Positions 6,619-13,843 of a stretch of DNA of 22,882 nucleotides are shown in pieces. Each line of letters starts with the position of its first letter. Positions within the stretch are counted from its first letter, which is position 1. Source of the DNA: a virus; IMG/VR virus record IMGVR_UViG_3300021519_001384, positions 1 to 22,882 of that record; one strand, 5' to 3'. Made by a program: the position numbers and the translations under genes. The notes under the pieces are model-generated. The model was not told the DNA's origin. It saw only the letters and a list, made by a program, of their open reading frames with translations, and did no database searches.

Positions 6619-7382
6619 AGACTCACAAGCGTTACGGGTGGATTCGCCAACGGCCGGACTTCCGAGATCGAAAGTTTTCGGTGCCGCCTGCTTTGACGGA
6701 CTTGCCTGCGCGGGTGGATTTAACGCAGACCGAGTTCATGCCTCCAGTTTACAACCAAGGGGACATTGGCAGCTGCACGGCAAACGCCATCGCCGCCGCC
6801 ATTGATTACGAGCGGGCCAAACAAGGGCTTCCGTTCCTTACCCCAAGCCGATTGTTCATTTACGCCAATGAGCGCATCATGGAACAAACCAGCCTGTCCG
6901 AAGACAGCGGTGCCCAAATTCGAGACGGAATCAAAAGCGTAAGGGATAGCGGGGTCTGTTCAGAATCCACATGGAGCTATTCCGAGGATTTCTCCACCAA
7001 GCCCTCCCAAGCCGCCTACGACGAAGCGCTAAAGTGCAAGGTCTCTTCATACCACGCGGTTGGCCAAACGCTGTTGGAGATCAAAGGAGCGCTTGCGGCA
7101 GGGCTTCCTGTCACCTGCGGGATCACGGTTTACGAGTCGTTTGAATGGCCGTCCGTGACCGAAACCGGTTTTGTTCAGATTCCCAAGCCCGAAGAGACAT
7201 CGCTCGGCGGCCACGCCATCCTGCTGGTGGGCTACAACGAGGCCGACAAGGAGTTTTTTGGCCGCAACTCTTGGGGCTGCAACTGGGGTCAGCACGGGTA
7301 TTTTGCCATTCCCTACGATTACATCACCAATCCGCACCTCGCATCTGATTTTTGGGTCATCAGCAAAATTGAAACCGCATGA
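6615..7382 (+). CDS. Papain-like (C1 family) cysteine peptidase
   Basis: 255 residues, a complete C1 peptidase domain without a pro-region or signal peptide. The N-terminal 'RQRPDFRDRKF' and 'LPARVDLT' are typical of bacterial/phage C1 members. All catalytic residues are present: Gln48 of the oxyanion hole and Cys54 in 'NQGDIGSCTANA', His200 in 'LGGHAILLVGY', and Asn218 in 'GRNSWG'. It hydrolyses peptide bonds by a thiol mechanism; the substrate is unknown. It overlaps the holin/lipoprotein gene upstream (ATGA) and the fibre-like gene downstream (ATGA), so expression is probably coupled to both. Its slot behind the holin-like genes is where an endolysin usually lies, so a role in lysis, host envelope digestion or processing of the exported proteins is possible. 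Active enzyme is likely; its biological role is inference. Confidence 0.93.
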   Translation: MKTHKRYGWIRQRPDFRDRKFSVPPALTDLPARVDLTQTEFMPPVYNQGDIGSCTANAIAAAIDYERAKQGLPFLTPSRLFIYANERIMEQTSLSEDSGAQIRDGIKSVRDSGVCSESTWSYSEDFSTKPSQAAYDEALKCKVSSYHAVGQTLLEIKGALAAGLPVTCGITVYESFEWPSVTETGFVQIPKPEETSLGGHAILLVGYNEADKEFFGRNSWGCNWGQHGYFAIPYDYITNPHLASDFWVISKIETA

Positions 7383-9073
7383 GCAAACTGCTTGAAATTC
7401 TACGCACGGGCCGAGCGCCTGGCTACAAATGCAACAACGACGCCGTGGACCATGAAAGCGTCTATCACAAGGGGCCAAAAGGGCTGAAAGAAGTCGAGAA
7501 CCAGCCCAAGTGGAAAGGTGGTCCCAATCACAGTTCCAAGGACATCGCCAAACATTTTGGCATGAGCCGGGACTTCATCAAACACACATGGTCCAAAGCA
7601 GTCCCACTCTTGGCGTTCATGATGTGTTTGTCCGCGTTTGGGTCCGGTGAGATCACACCAGGATACGTGTTCACCACCACCGCATCTGCCGACACCCTTG
7701 GTAAGCTGGTAAGCCAAGCCACCATTGGCCCGACGTTCTACAGCGCCAAGACTGCAATCACCACGCCGTCGTTAAACGACACGCTGCTCGCGCTTCAGAA
7801 CGGGACTCTTTACCAAGAAAGCGTTTCGACATTCTTCAAGCCTTTGATCGCAAATCAGACCACGCTCTCCGGCGCTGCGAATGTTGGGGATCAGTTGCTC
7901 ATCTACAGCACCAACTCCCTTGGAAATTACAGCGTCACGGTGAGCAATCTTCTCAACGGAAGCTCAATCATTAACGCCAGCAGCTTGACGTTTGGCAACA
8001 GCAACGGGTTCAACCTTGGCAGCTACAGCGGAAGCCTTTTCAGCACCAATGACCCTCCTTACATCTCGATTTACGGCACAAACGGAATTCCAAAGCAAAT
8101 CGCTTTGACCAACCTGATCGCCAACGCGTCCGGAAACCTTGGAACAAACCTTTTGGTGCCGTATCACTTCACGCAGATATTTCGCCCGTATGATTACGGC
8201 TGGACGAATTTTTACACAAACGTGTGGGGCAACTACACCAACACGTTGGCGATCACCAACCTCTACGTCTACACCAATGGCACTCAGTTTCCGTATCCGA
8301 CGCTGGTGGACACCGACACGGTTCCGGTTTATTCCTTCACGCAAAAGACAAACACAACCGCCACGCTTGCCGCAGTTTATCAATACATGACCAACCGAAC
8401 ATCCAACCTTGGGTTGCCGTCATACACTTCTGCCCGCGTTCAGTTTCAAGGCATTGCAAACAGTTTGTTGGTAAGCAACAACGCTTCTGGAACGACAATA
8501 CAAGTCAGCAATAATCCAAGTTTTTCATTCACCGCTGGCACGATTTATCCGATGCTTTTGATGACAAACACAACGCAAACTCAAAAGATATTTTTGAACG
8601 TGTATACCAACCAAATTGTGTATGTGATTCCACAAGCAACCAACACCACCGTGTTCCAAGTTTACAGCAATTACACTTCCGCGTTGGCTGTAACAAATCC
8701 AATGGCTGTCAATCAACCTGGTTCTGGCGGGTTCAATTTTCTCTCTTTTGTAACGAACTACACCGCCTACAACTGTGATGTGATTCCCGTGGTAAACGTA
8801 TTGCCCGGCGCTTCAGGCCCAACGTATTTGCCCGGTGTTTACGACGTGTTTTTCAGAACAAACTCGTTAACCACAAACTATTACGTGAACGGAAGCTCAA
8901 CGCTCGCCTCTGGAAGACCAGGGATTGTATTCATAGAAAACCAAAACATATCAGGCGCTGGCGGGTATCTTCCGTCAACAAACCAATTTAGAGTTGGGTC
9001 CGGAGATCAAAACATTGCAAGCCCTTACGTAGCCAACTCCAGTTTGATGCACGTCATTGTAAACCCACAATAA
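7379..9073 (+). CDS. Fibre-like beta protein with internal export-like segment
   Basis: 564 residues from the ATG at 7379, which overlaps the protease stop. Residues 1-61 are hydrophilic and basic, ending in an HTH-like stretch (SSKDIAKHFGMSRDF). An in-frame ATG at 7562 (Met62) would give a typical signal peptide (two Lys, then AVPLLAFMMCLSAFG), so two products, or an N-terminal extension, are possible. After it, 'PGYVFTTTASADTLGKLVSQATI' (about 94-116) matches the start of many phage fibre proteins ('tFtdge.vta.kLn.Lv..atI'), and 'TTPSLNDTLLAL' follows as usual. The remainder is Asn/Thr/Ser/Tyr-rich beta sequence (NYTNTLAITNLYVYTNG). A receptor-binding or surface protein is likely. No Shine-Dalgarno is seen at either start. 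Confidence 0.65.
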   Translation: MSKLLEILRTGRAPGYKCNNDAVDHESVYHKGPKGLKEVENQPKWKGGPNHSSKDIAKHFGMSRDFIKHTWSKAVPLLAFMMCLSAFGSGEITPGYVFTTTASADTLGKLVSQATIGPTFYSAKTAITTPSLNDTLLALQNGTLYQESVSTFFKPLIANQTTLSGAANVGDQLLIYSTNSLGNYSVTVSNLLNGSSIINASSLTFGNSNGFNLGSYSGSLFSTNDPPYISIYGTNGIPKQIALTNLIANASGNLGTNLLVPYHFTQIFRPYDYGWTNFYTNVWGNYTNTLAITNLYVYTNGTQFPYPTLVDTDTVPVYSFTQKTNTTATLAAVYQYMTNRTSNLGLPSYTSARVQFQGIANSLLVSNNASGTTIQVSNNPSFSFTAGTIYPMLLMTNTTQTQKIFLNVYTNQIVYVIPQATNTTVFQVYSNYTSALAVTNPMAVNQPGSGGFNFLSFVTNYTAYNCDVIPVVNVLPGASGPTYLPGVYDVFFRTNSLTTNYYVNGSSTLASGRPGIVFIENQNISGAGGYLPSTNQFRVGSGDQNIASPYVANSSLMHVIVNPQ

Positions 9074-9074
9074 A

Positions 9075-10142
9075 ATGAACCTCGCCACCATCGCAGACCT
9101 CATCGGCAAACGCAGCGGCCTTGTTGGTGCAAACGATGTGCTTGCCGCCAAAGCGTTTCTTACCATGCGGCACGACCAGCTTTACAGGTCGTTTCTTTGG
9201 AAGGATTCCCTCATCACCTACGTTGTGCCGATCCAAGTAGACGCAAGCGCCTACCTGCTCACCGATCCTTACATGCCATCCAAAGGCCAGCTGCTGATGC
9301 CCACGGACATGCAACAGGTCGTTGCGGTGAGGACCAGCGAGGATTATCTCAACGTGGAGCGCCCGATGGTTTACTACCGGATCTCGCAAGATCAGTTTTC
9401 CAACACCGGGGCGCCGGTAGAATACTACGGATTGCCAAGATGCGTTTGGGAAACTGATGTGGAATGCAGTTGGTTTTTAAGAAGCCAGCCATCGGACGAC
9501 GGAAAATCTGTCATTTTTGAATACACAGGATCGGCAGCTGAATACTACGGTGGTCTTGCAAAAGTGGACACCGCGGATTTTGACTCAACTCAAGATCACG
9601 CGTTTGCTGGAAAATGTTCAAAAATAAACTACATCACCCCTTCCGCAACATTGTCAGGGTCCGCGTCGTTGCTTGTGGCCCCGGGCGACACCGTTGATCC
9701 CACCGGAGCTATTGGACCGGTGAGCCAATTAAACGGGCTGGACAAAGGCGGTTCGCAATTTCCGCAACGGGAGCAAGTCCGGTTTGTCCAGATTCCAAAC
9801 AAAGCCACCACCATCCGCGTTCTTGGAAAGCGCACGCCTCCCAGGTTTACGGCAGACACCGATGTGCCGGGCATCCACGGGCTGGACGCCATTGTGTTTG
9901 CCCTTGCCTACTACGACATGTGCTTGCGTGACGAGCGCAGTGCAGAAGAGGCAATGGCCTCCGCGGCTGAGGCTGTCGGTCCTCAATATCTGAGCAACGG
10001 AATTGCCGGTGGTTTTCTCAAAAAGCTCATCGAGGAAGAAGTGGAGCAGGGAGCATACAACACTCGCATCATGCCTGAGAGCGGGTTTGGTGGTGACGAG
10101 TATTTCTTTGGGCCGTATCCTACCAAGAGTCAACCTTATTGA
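9075..10142 (+). CDS. Phage adaptor/neck protein (head-to-tail connector) candidate
   Basis: 355 residues. The C-terminal third has the pattern I associate with podovirus adaptor proteins: 'VRFVQIPNKATTIRVLGKRTPPRF' (a strand pair with the R-xPPxF signature, near residues 235-258), 'DTDVPGIHGLDAIVFALAYYDM' and a following helix rich in Ala and Glu (SAEEAMASAAEAV), then 'LKKLIEEEVEQ'. The N-terminal part (LATIADLIGKRSG, then helices) fits the helical bundle that contacts the portal. It begins one base after the previous stop and is followed by the nozzle-like gene, the usual adaptor-nozzle order. Role: ring beneath the portal that connects head and tail. The assignment relies on motif memory and order. 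Confidence 0.6.
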   Translation: MNLATIADLIGKRSGLVGANDVLAAKAFLTMRHDQLYRSFLWKDSLITYVVPIQVDASAYLLTDPYMPSKGQLLMPTDMQQVVAVRTSEDYLNVERPMVYYRISQDQFSNTGAPVEYYGLPRCVWETDVECSWFLRSQPSDDGKSVIFEYTGSAAEYYGGLAKVDTADFDSTQDHAFAGKCSKINYITPSATLSGSASLLVAPGDTVDPTGAIGPVSQLNGLDKGGSQFPQREQVRFVQIPNKATTIRVLGKRTPPRFTADTDVPGIHGLDAIVFALAYYDMCLRDERSAEEAMASAAEAVGPQYLSNGIAGGFLKKLIEEEVEQGAYNTRIMPESGFGGDEYFFGPYPTKSQPY

Positions 10143-10145
10143 ATC

Positions 10146-11855
10146 ATGGCATCTCAACGGCAATATGATCGGATGAGAAATTTTGGCGGCGGGGTGGACG
10201 CGTTCCGACCTGCTGACGAACTCAAGGATTCTCAATGCCAGTTGATGAGCAACGTGATTGTGCGCGACAACTTCAGCGTCCGCACGCGGCCAGGGTTTCA
10301 GGCAGTTGATTCGCTTTCGCACACATGGGCATCTGCTGTTGTCGCCAACGCAACCATCACCGGAGGTGTTCAAGGAATGGCGTTCTACAACCCGTCAACC
10401 ACCGCTTCAAAGCTGTTGTTTGTGGGAGTTGGAAACAAGTTGTTCACTTGGGACAATTCAAATTGGGCATACGTCACGGCGGCAAATTCGTTTGTTCCAA
10501 GCGCTTCGTTCACGGCAGAGCAAGGAGTGAGCGGCATCATTTTCTCGGACGGCAGCGGCGTTCCTGTTTATTTTGACGGCACGACTTGGACCAAATACTC
10601 AGATGCTACGGCAGGTGAAGAAATCGTTATCACAGGCTGCACGATGTTCAAATGGTGTGGCGGTCGCATGTGGGCGGCTGGAAACACGTCACTTTCTGAC
10701 ACCATTTGGTTTAGCAAATTGCTTGAATATAGGCCCAAAAGCCTTGCAACAACTACGAGCTGGGGAACATCAGGATCTGGTTACGGAAGCACCCGAATTG
10801 GAACCGGAAACGGGGATGCGATCACCGCCTTGGTGCCGATGCAAAACAACATCTTGTGCGTTTTAAAAGCCAGTTCGGTTTGGCTTGTAAACGTGCAGCC
10901 GGGGTCGACAAATCCAAACGGAACAATCGGATCTGGTTGGAGCGCCACAGAAGTTGGCAGCAGTATCTCTATGGCGTCCGGATGCGTTGGGCCATACGCT
11001 GCGGTGATGTATGAAAACGACGTCATGTTCATGAGTCAAGACGGCGTCAGGAGCGTCCAAATGATGCAGGCTTCTGCGGGTCAATATCAGCTTTCCGCCG
11101 CTCTCAGCACTCCTGTCCAGCCAATCATTGACCGGATCAACTGGCCATACGCCAACCTGATCAGGGCCGTAAAATACCGCCACTTGGTGCTTTGGTCGGT
11201 GCCTTTGGACAATTCACTGGTGAACAATTACGTGATCGTCTACAACGGCCGCCTAGGCGCTTGGACGGGCTATTGGACCGGTGTTCCGGCCAACGCAATG
11301 GTGGCAACAAGGTTCAACAACACAAACGAGCTTTACGCTGGCGGTTCAGACGGTTCTGTCAAAAAGTGGGCTGATGCCCAATCAAACCTGAGCACCGACA
11401 CGACGTATGTGGATTCATCCCTGACCACATCTCCCTACACCACCCCGATAAACACAGGGATCCCGTGGGAAGTGGACACTCGGTCGTTCAGCTTTGGCAA
11501 CCTTGACGCCAGCAAAAAGCCTCGGGCTGTCTTGTTTCGCTTCACCGCTGGAAATTGCTCGGTCAGCTACACTGCCACGGCGGACCTCATGGATGACGAT
11601 GCTTGGACCAACAACGTGGAGCCAAGCAACCTCAACAACCTTTACTCCGGCAACCTTTTGAACCCAGATGGCAGTTTGGGCGGGTCATTCCTGCTGTCAT
11701 CCTCTTCTCCCATTGAAACTTACCGCAGTCTGGAGGGGCTGTCGTATTTCAACGAGATGTATTTCAAAATCTATTCCGCTGGTTCTGGGTGGATGGAGTT
11801 GAGGAACATCACCGTCACCGCGTTCTTGAAATCGGTTAAGGATCCAAACGCATGA
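10146..11855 (+). CDS. Beta-propeller nozzle/tail protein
   Basis: 569 residues. It opens with the signature of nozzle/stabilisation-type phage proteins: 'FGGGVDAFRPADELKDSQCQ', 'MSNVIVRDNFSVRTRPGF' (about residues 15-55). The following 300 residues contain repeated short beta blades (LFVGVGNKLFTWDNSNW, VYFDGTTWTKYS, LCVLKASSVWLVN, VMFMSQDGVRSV, HLVLWSVPLDN, VIVYNGRLGAWTGYW, ELYAGGSDGSVKKW), consistent with a propeller such as that of T7 gp12 or P22 gp10. The C-terminal ~130 residues form a second beta domain. It would form the distal tube that gates DNA. The start follows the adaptor stop by 3 nt, without Shine-Dalgarno. Confidence 0.65.
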   Translation: MASQRQYDRMRNFGGGVDAFRPADELKDSQCQLMSNVIVRDNFSVRTRPGFQAVDSLSHTWASAVVANATITGGVQGMAFYNPSTTASKLLFVGVGNKLFTWDNSNWAYVTAANSFVPSASFTAEQGVSGIIFSDGSGVPVYFDGTTWTKYSDATAGEEIVITGCTMFKWCGGRMWAAGNTSLSDTIWFSKLLEYRPKSLATTTSWGTSGSGYGSTRIGTGNGDAITALVPMQNNILCVLKASSVWLVNVQPGSTNPNGTIGSGWSATEVGSSISMASGCVGPYAAVMYENDVMFMSQDGVRSVQMMQASAGQYQLSAALSTPVQPIIDRINWPYANLIRAVKYRHLVLWSVPLDNSLVNNYVIVYNGRLGAWTGYWTGVPANAMVATRFNNTNELYAGGSDGSVKKWADAQSNLSTDTTYVDSSLTTSPYTTPINTGIPWEVDTRSFSFGNLDASKKPRAVLFRFTAGNCSVSYTATADLMDDDAWTNNVEPSNLNNLYSGNLLNPDGSLGGSFLLSSSSPIETYRSLEGLSYFNEMYFKIYSAGSGWMELRNITVTAFLKSVKDPNA

Positions 11856-12313
11856 TCAGCGAAATGAAAGAATTTGCCGGTTTGAAGGCTCACTTGGATC
11901 AACTTGAGGCGTTTTGCCTTGAGAATCGAGGCAAGACAATGCCTTGGGCCAATGACCGCAACCTCCTTCGCCAATATTTGGAGTTTTGCCATTTTACGGG
12001 TAAGGTGGCGGTGTTGAGCAAAGACGGGAAAATCAACACGGCGATCTTTTGGTGGCCTGATCATTTTGAACACATTGAGGCAAAGCACGTCAACGGCATG
12101 AGCCAATTTGAGTGGAGGCCGATGGTCAACAACGCGGATTCCATTTTTGTTTCCGACGTCATCGGGTGCCACAAGGGTGTGAAGCAGATAGCAGCCAACG
12201 TGGTGTTGATGGACAAGCGCATAATGGGCATGCCAAAATACACATACCGGCACGGTAAACTATTGAAAATATCAAACAAGCTCTTCATGAGGGCTATTTT
12301 TGGAAAGCAATAA
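11852..12313 (+). CDS. Small protein with possible GNAT/HlyC-like acyltransferase fold
   Basis: 153 residues. Not confidently recognised. The middle, 'VLSKDGKINTAIFWWPDH' then 'NADSIFVSDVIGCHKGVKQI' (about residues 51-115), followed by 'MGMPKYTYRHGKLLKIS', has the strand-turn-helix order of a small GNAT or HlyC-type acyltransferase: a central 'D-V-I/V' strand, a Gly/Lys turn and a helix, then a closing strand with Arg-His-Gly-Lys. T7 gene 13, which also precedes gene 14, occupies the same place and affects assembly of the internal core, so this could modify or help load the internal proteins; that comparison is by position only. The ATG overlaps the upstream stop and is preceded by AAGGA (11838-11842). 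Confidence 0.4.
   Translation: MISEMKEFAGLKAHLDQLEAFCLENRGKTMPWANDRNLLRQYLEFCHFTGKVAVLSKDGKINTAIFWWPDHFEHIEAKHVNGMSQFEWRPMVNNADSIFVSDVIGCHKGVKQIAANVVLMDKRIMGMPKYTYRHGKLLKISNKLFMRAIFGKQ
12302..12307 (+). promoter_or_regulatory. Ribosome binding site (GGAAAG)
   Basis: GGAAAG lies 7 nt before ATG 12315, inside the end of the preceding gene. It favours ATG 12315 as the start over the in-frame TTG at 12300. Confidence 0.55.
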
Positions 12314-12314
12314 T

Positions 12315-13340
12315 ATGGGTGGATCACCGAAAATATCAGACCCGAACGAAGCGGCGGCGGCAGGGGTTCAGCGCCAGACGCAGCTCTACCCTTACGAATA
12401 CATGATCAACGCCCTTTCCCAGCTTGGGCAAAAGGGGACCGCAATCAACCCGGTGACCGGAAAGCCTGTCGCCCTTGACTTCACGGGACAAGGAACCGCC
12501 GACGTCCAAAACGTGTTTCAGGGCCAGATGGCCAAGACTCTTTTGGACATTCAACAAGGGATGGGGCCGCAATTTGTCGCTCAGCGTCTAAATGAACTGA
12601 AGCAGTCTGACCCTACCGGTTACGCCGCTTACCAGCAGTTGTTTGAACAAATCCAGCAGGAAGCCAATCAAGGAGGGCCAAACCTCCAGCTTTCAACGGA
12701 CACCCAAAATCAAATTCAAAACGTCTTGCAGGCCAGCAAGCAGCTCACGCCCGAGGAGTTGTCGCAAGTTCAGCAAGGGGTCAGAGGAAACCAGGTGCAA
12801 AGCGGACTCTACCTTGGGGCCATGCCAGCGCAACAAGAGGCATCCGCTGTGGTGAATGCGTTGGATCAAAAGCAAGCTGGCGCACAAAAGGAGGCGCAAT
12901 CATTCCTTCAGGCTGGAATCAGCCCGTCCGACATCCAATATCGCAAGACTCAACAGGACATGGCAAACCTTGGGGCGTTCATTGCCGGCCAGAATCCCAC
13001 CGCCCAGTTCAGTTCGATTGCGGGCGCTGGTCAAGGCGCTGCCCCTTATCCAGACACCGGCTATTCAACGCCCACCATGAACCTCGGTCAAATGGCGGGT
13101 CAAGGCATTCAAGAGGCCAATCAGGCGTATGGGATTCAGAACCAGTATTCTCAGTCTCAAGCCAATCCTTACATGGCCGGGCTGTCCACCGCGTTGCAAG
13201 GTGCGTCAACCGCTGCGGGATTGGGATGGCAACCGTTTCAACAGTCGTTCACCGCGCCTTCAGCGCCTGCTGGAACCGTAACATATGGCGGATCCTCTTA
13301 CGCGCCCGGGGCCGCGCCCGCCAGCGCATGGGGACAATAA
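12315..13340 (+). CDS. Internal-virion-like protein, Ala/Gln-rich (paralogue 1)
   Basis: 341 residues from ATG 12315; the in-frame TTG at 12300 has no upstream Shine-Dalgarno, while GGAAAG lies 7 nt before 12315. Composition is rich in Gln, Ala, Gly and Ser, with helical central parts (FVAQRLNELKQSDP, LSTDTQNQIQNVLQASKQL, LTPEELSQVQQGVRG). The C-terminus holds 'NPYMAGLSTALQGASTAAGL' and 'GWQPF' (from residue 284), closely matched in the gene at 13818. By order and composition it resembles T7 gp14-like internal core proteins, which are packaged in the head and ejected to form a channel across the outer membrane. That role is inference; no enzymatic motif is visible. Confidence 0.5.
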   Translation: MGGSPKISDPNEAAAAGVQRQTQLYPYEYMINALSQLGQKGTAINPVTGKPVALDFTGQGTADVQNVFQGQMAKTLLDIQQGMGPQFVAQRLNELKQSDPTGYAAYQQLFEQIQQEANQGGPNLQLSTDTQNQIQNVLQASKQLTPEELSQVQQGVRGNQVQSGLYLGAMPAQQEASAVVNALDQKQAGAQKEAQSFLQAGISPSDIQYRKTQQDMANLGAFIAGQNPTAQFSSIAGAGQGAAPYPDTGYSTPTMNLGQMAGQGIQEANQAYGIQNQYSQSQANPYMAGLSTALQGASTAAGLGWQPFQQSFTAPSAPAGTVTYGGSSYAPGAAPASAWGQ

Positions 13341-13843
13341 TGCTAATGGAATCGATTGTTCAATTAAAGACGCCTCACGAGTTTGCATTTGAATGTATGC
13401 AAACCGATGCCCAACGGGTGATCGACAAAATTGAAGACATCAGCGATCAACTTCCCCAAGTAGATTGCCCGTTGAATCATTTTTTTTATCCGGGACTTTA
13501 CGTCAAAGAGCGCAGGTTTCCGGCGGGGATTTTGGTAACAACCCCAGTTCACACCGAGGAACATCCCTACACCATAGTGAGCGGCACTGCAGTTGTTTGG
13601 ATTGAGGGGGTGGGTTGCAAAAAGTTGATTGGGCCTCATAATGGGGTGACAAAGCCTGGGACCCGAAGACTCATACTTTGCGAAACAGACGTGGTTTGGA
13701 TGACGTTTCACCCCAACCCAACTGACACCAAAGACCTTGAAGAGTTGGACAAAAGGCTGTTTTATCATTGGAAGGAAGAGCGCAGGAAAATCAACCAATT
13801 AGCCTTGAAAGAACAAAATGATCAAAACGAACCGACAGTTTAA
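13340..13843 (+). CDS. Cupin-fold phage protein
   Basis: 167 residues. ATG 13340 shares its A with the upstream TAA stop (TAATG) and is preceded by GGGGA (13330-13334), which decides the start. After a helical N-terminus the beta barrel shows 'RRFPAGILVTTPVHTEEH', with candidate metal ligands His71 and His75, then 'PYTIVSGTAVVWIEG', 'IGPHNGVTKPGTRRLILCE' and 'DVVWMTFHPN' with His124. This is the cupin pattern of a phage-encoded family I know by its 'H.y.iisG...v...pGtrR...e..vW.t.H'. The function of this family is not established. It lies between two paralogous internal-virion-like genes, overlapping the second by 26 nt. A structural or morphogenetic role is more likely than an enzymatic one. 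Confidence 0.75.
   Translation: MLMESIVQLKTPHEFAFECMQTDAQRVIDKIEDISDQLPQVDCPLNHFFYPGLYVKERRFPAGILVTTPVHTEEHPYTIVSGTAVVWIEGVGCKKLIGPHNGVTKPGTRRLILCETDVVWMTFHPNPTDTKDLEELDKRLFYHWKEERRKINQLALKEQNDQNEPTV

Noticed and set aside
13226-13339. Longer start for the cupin gene
   Set aside because: It lies entirely inside the preceding gene; ATG 13340 has GGGGA upstream and a TAATG junction.
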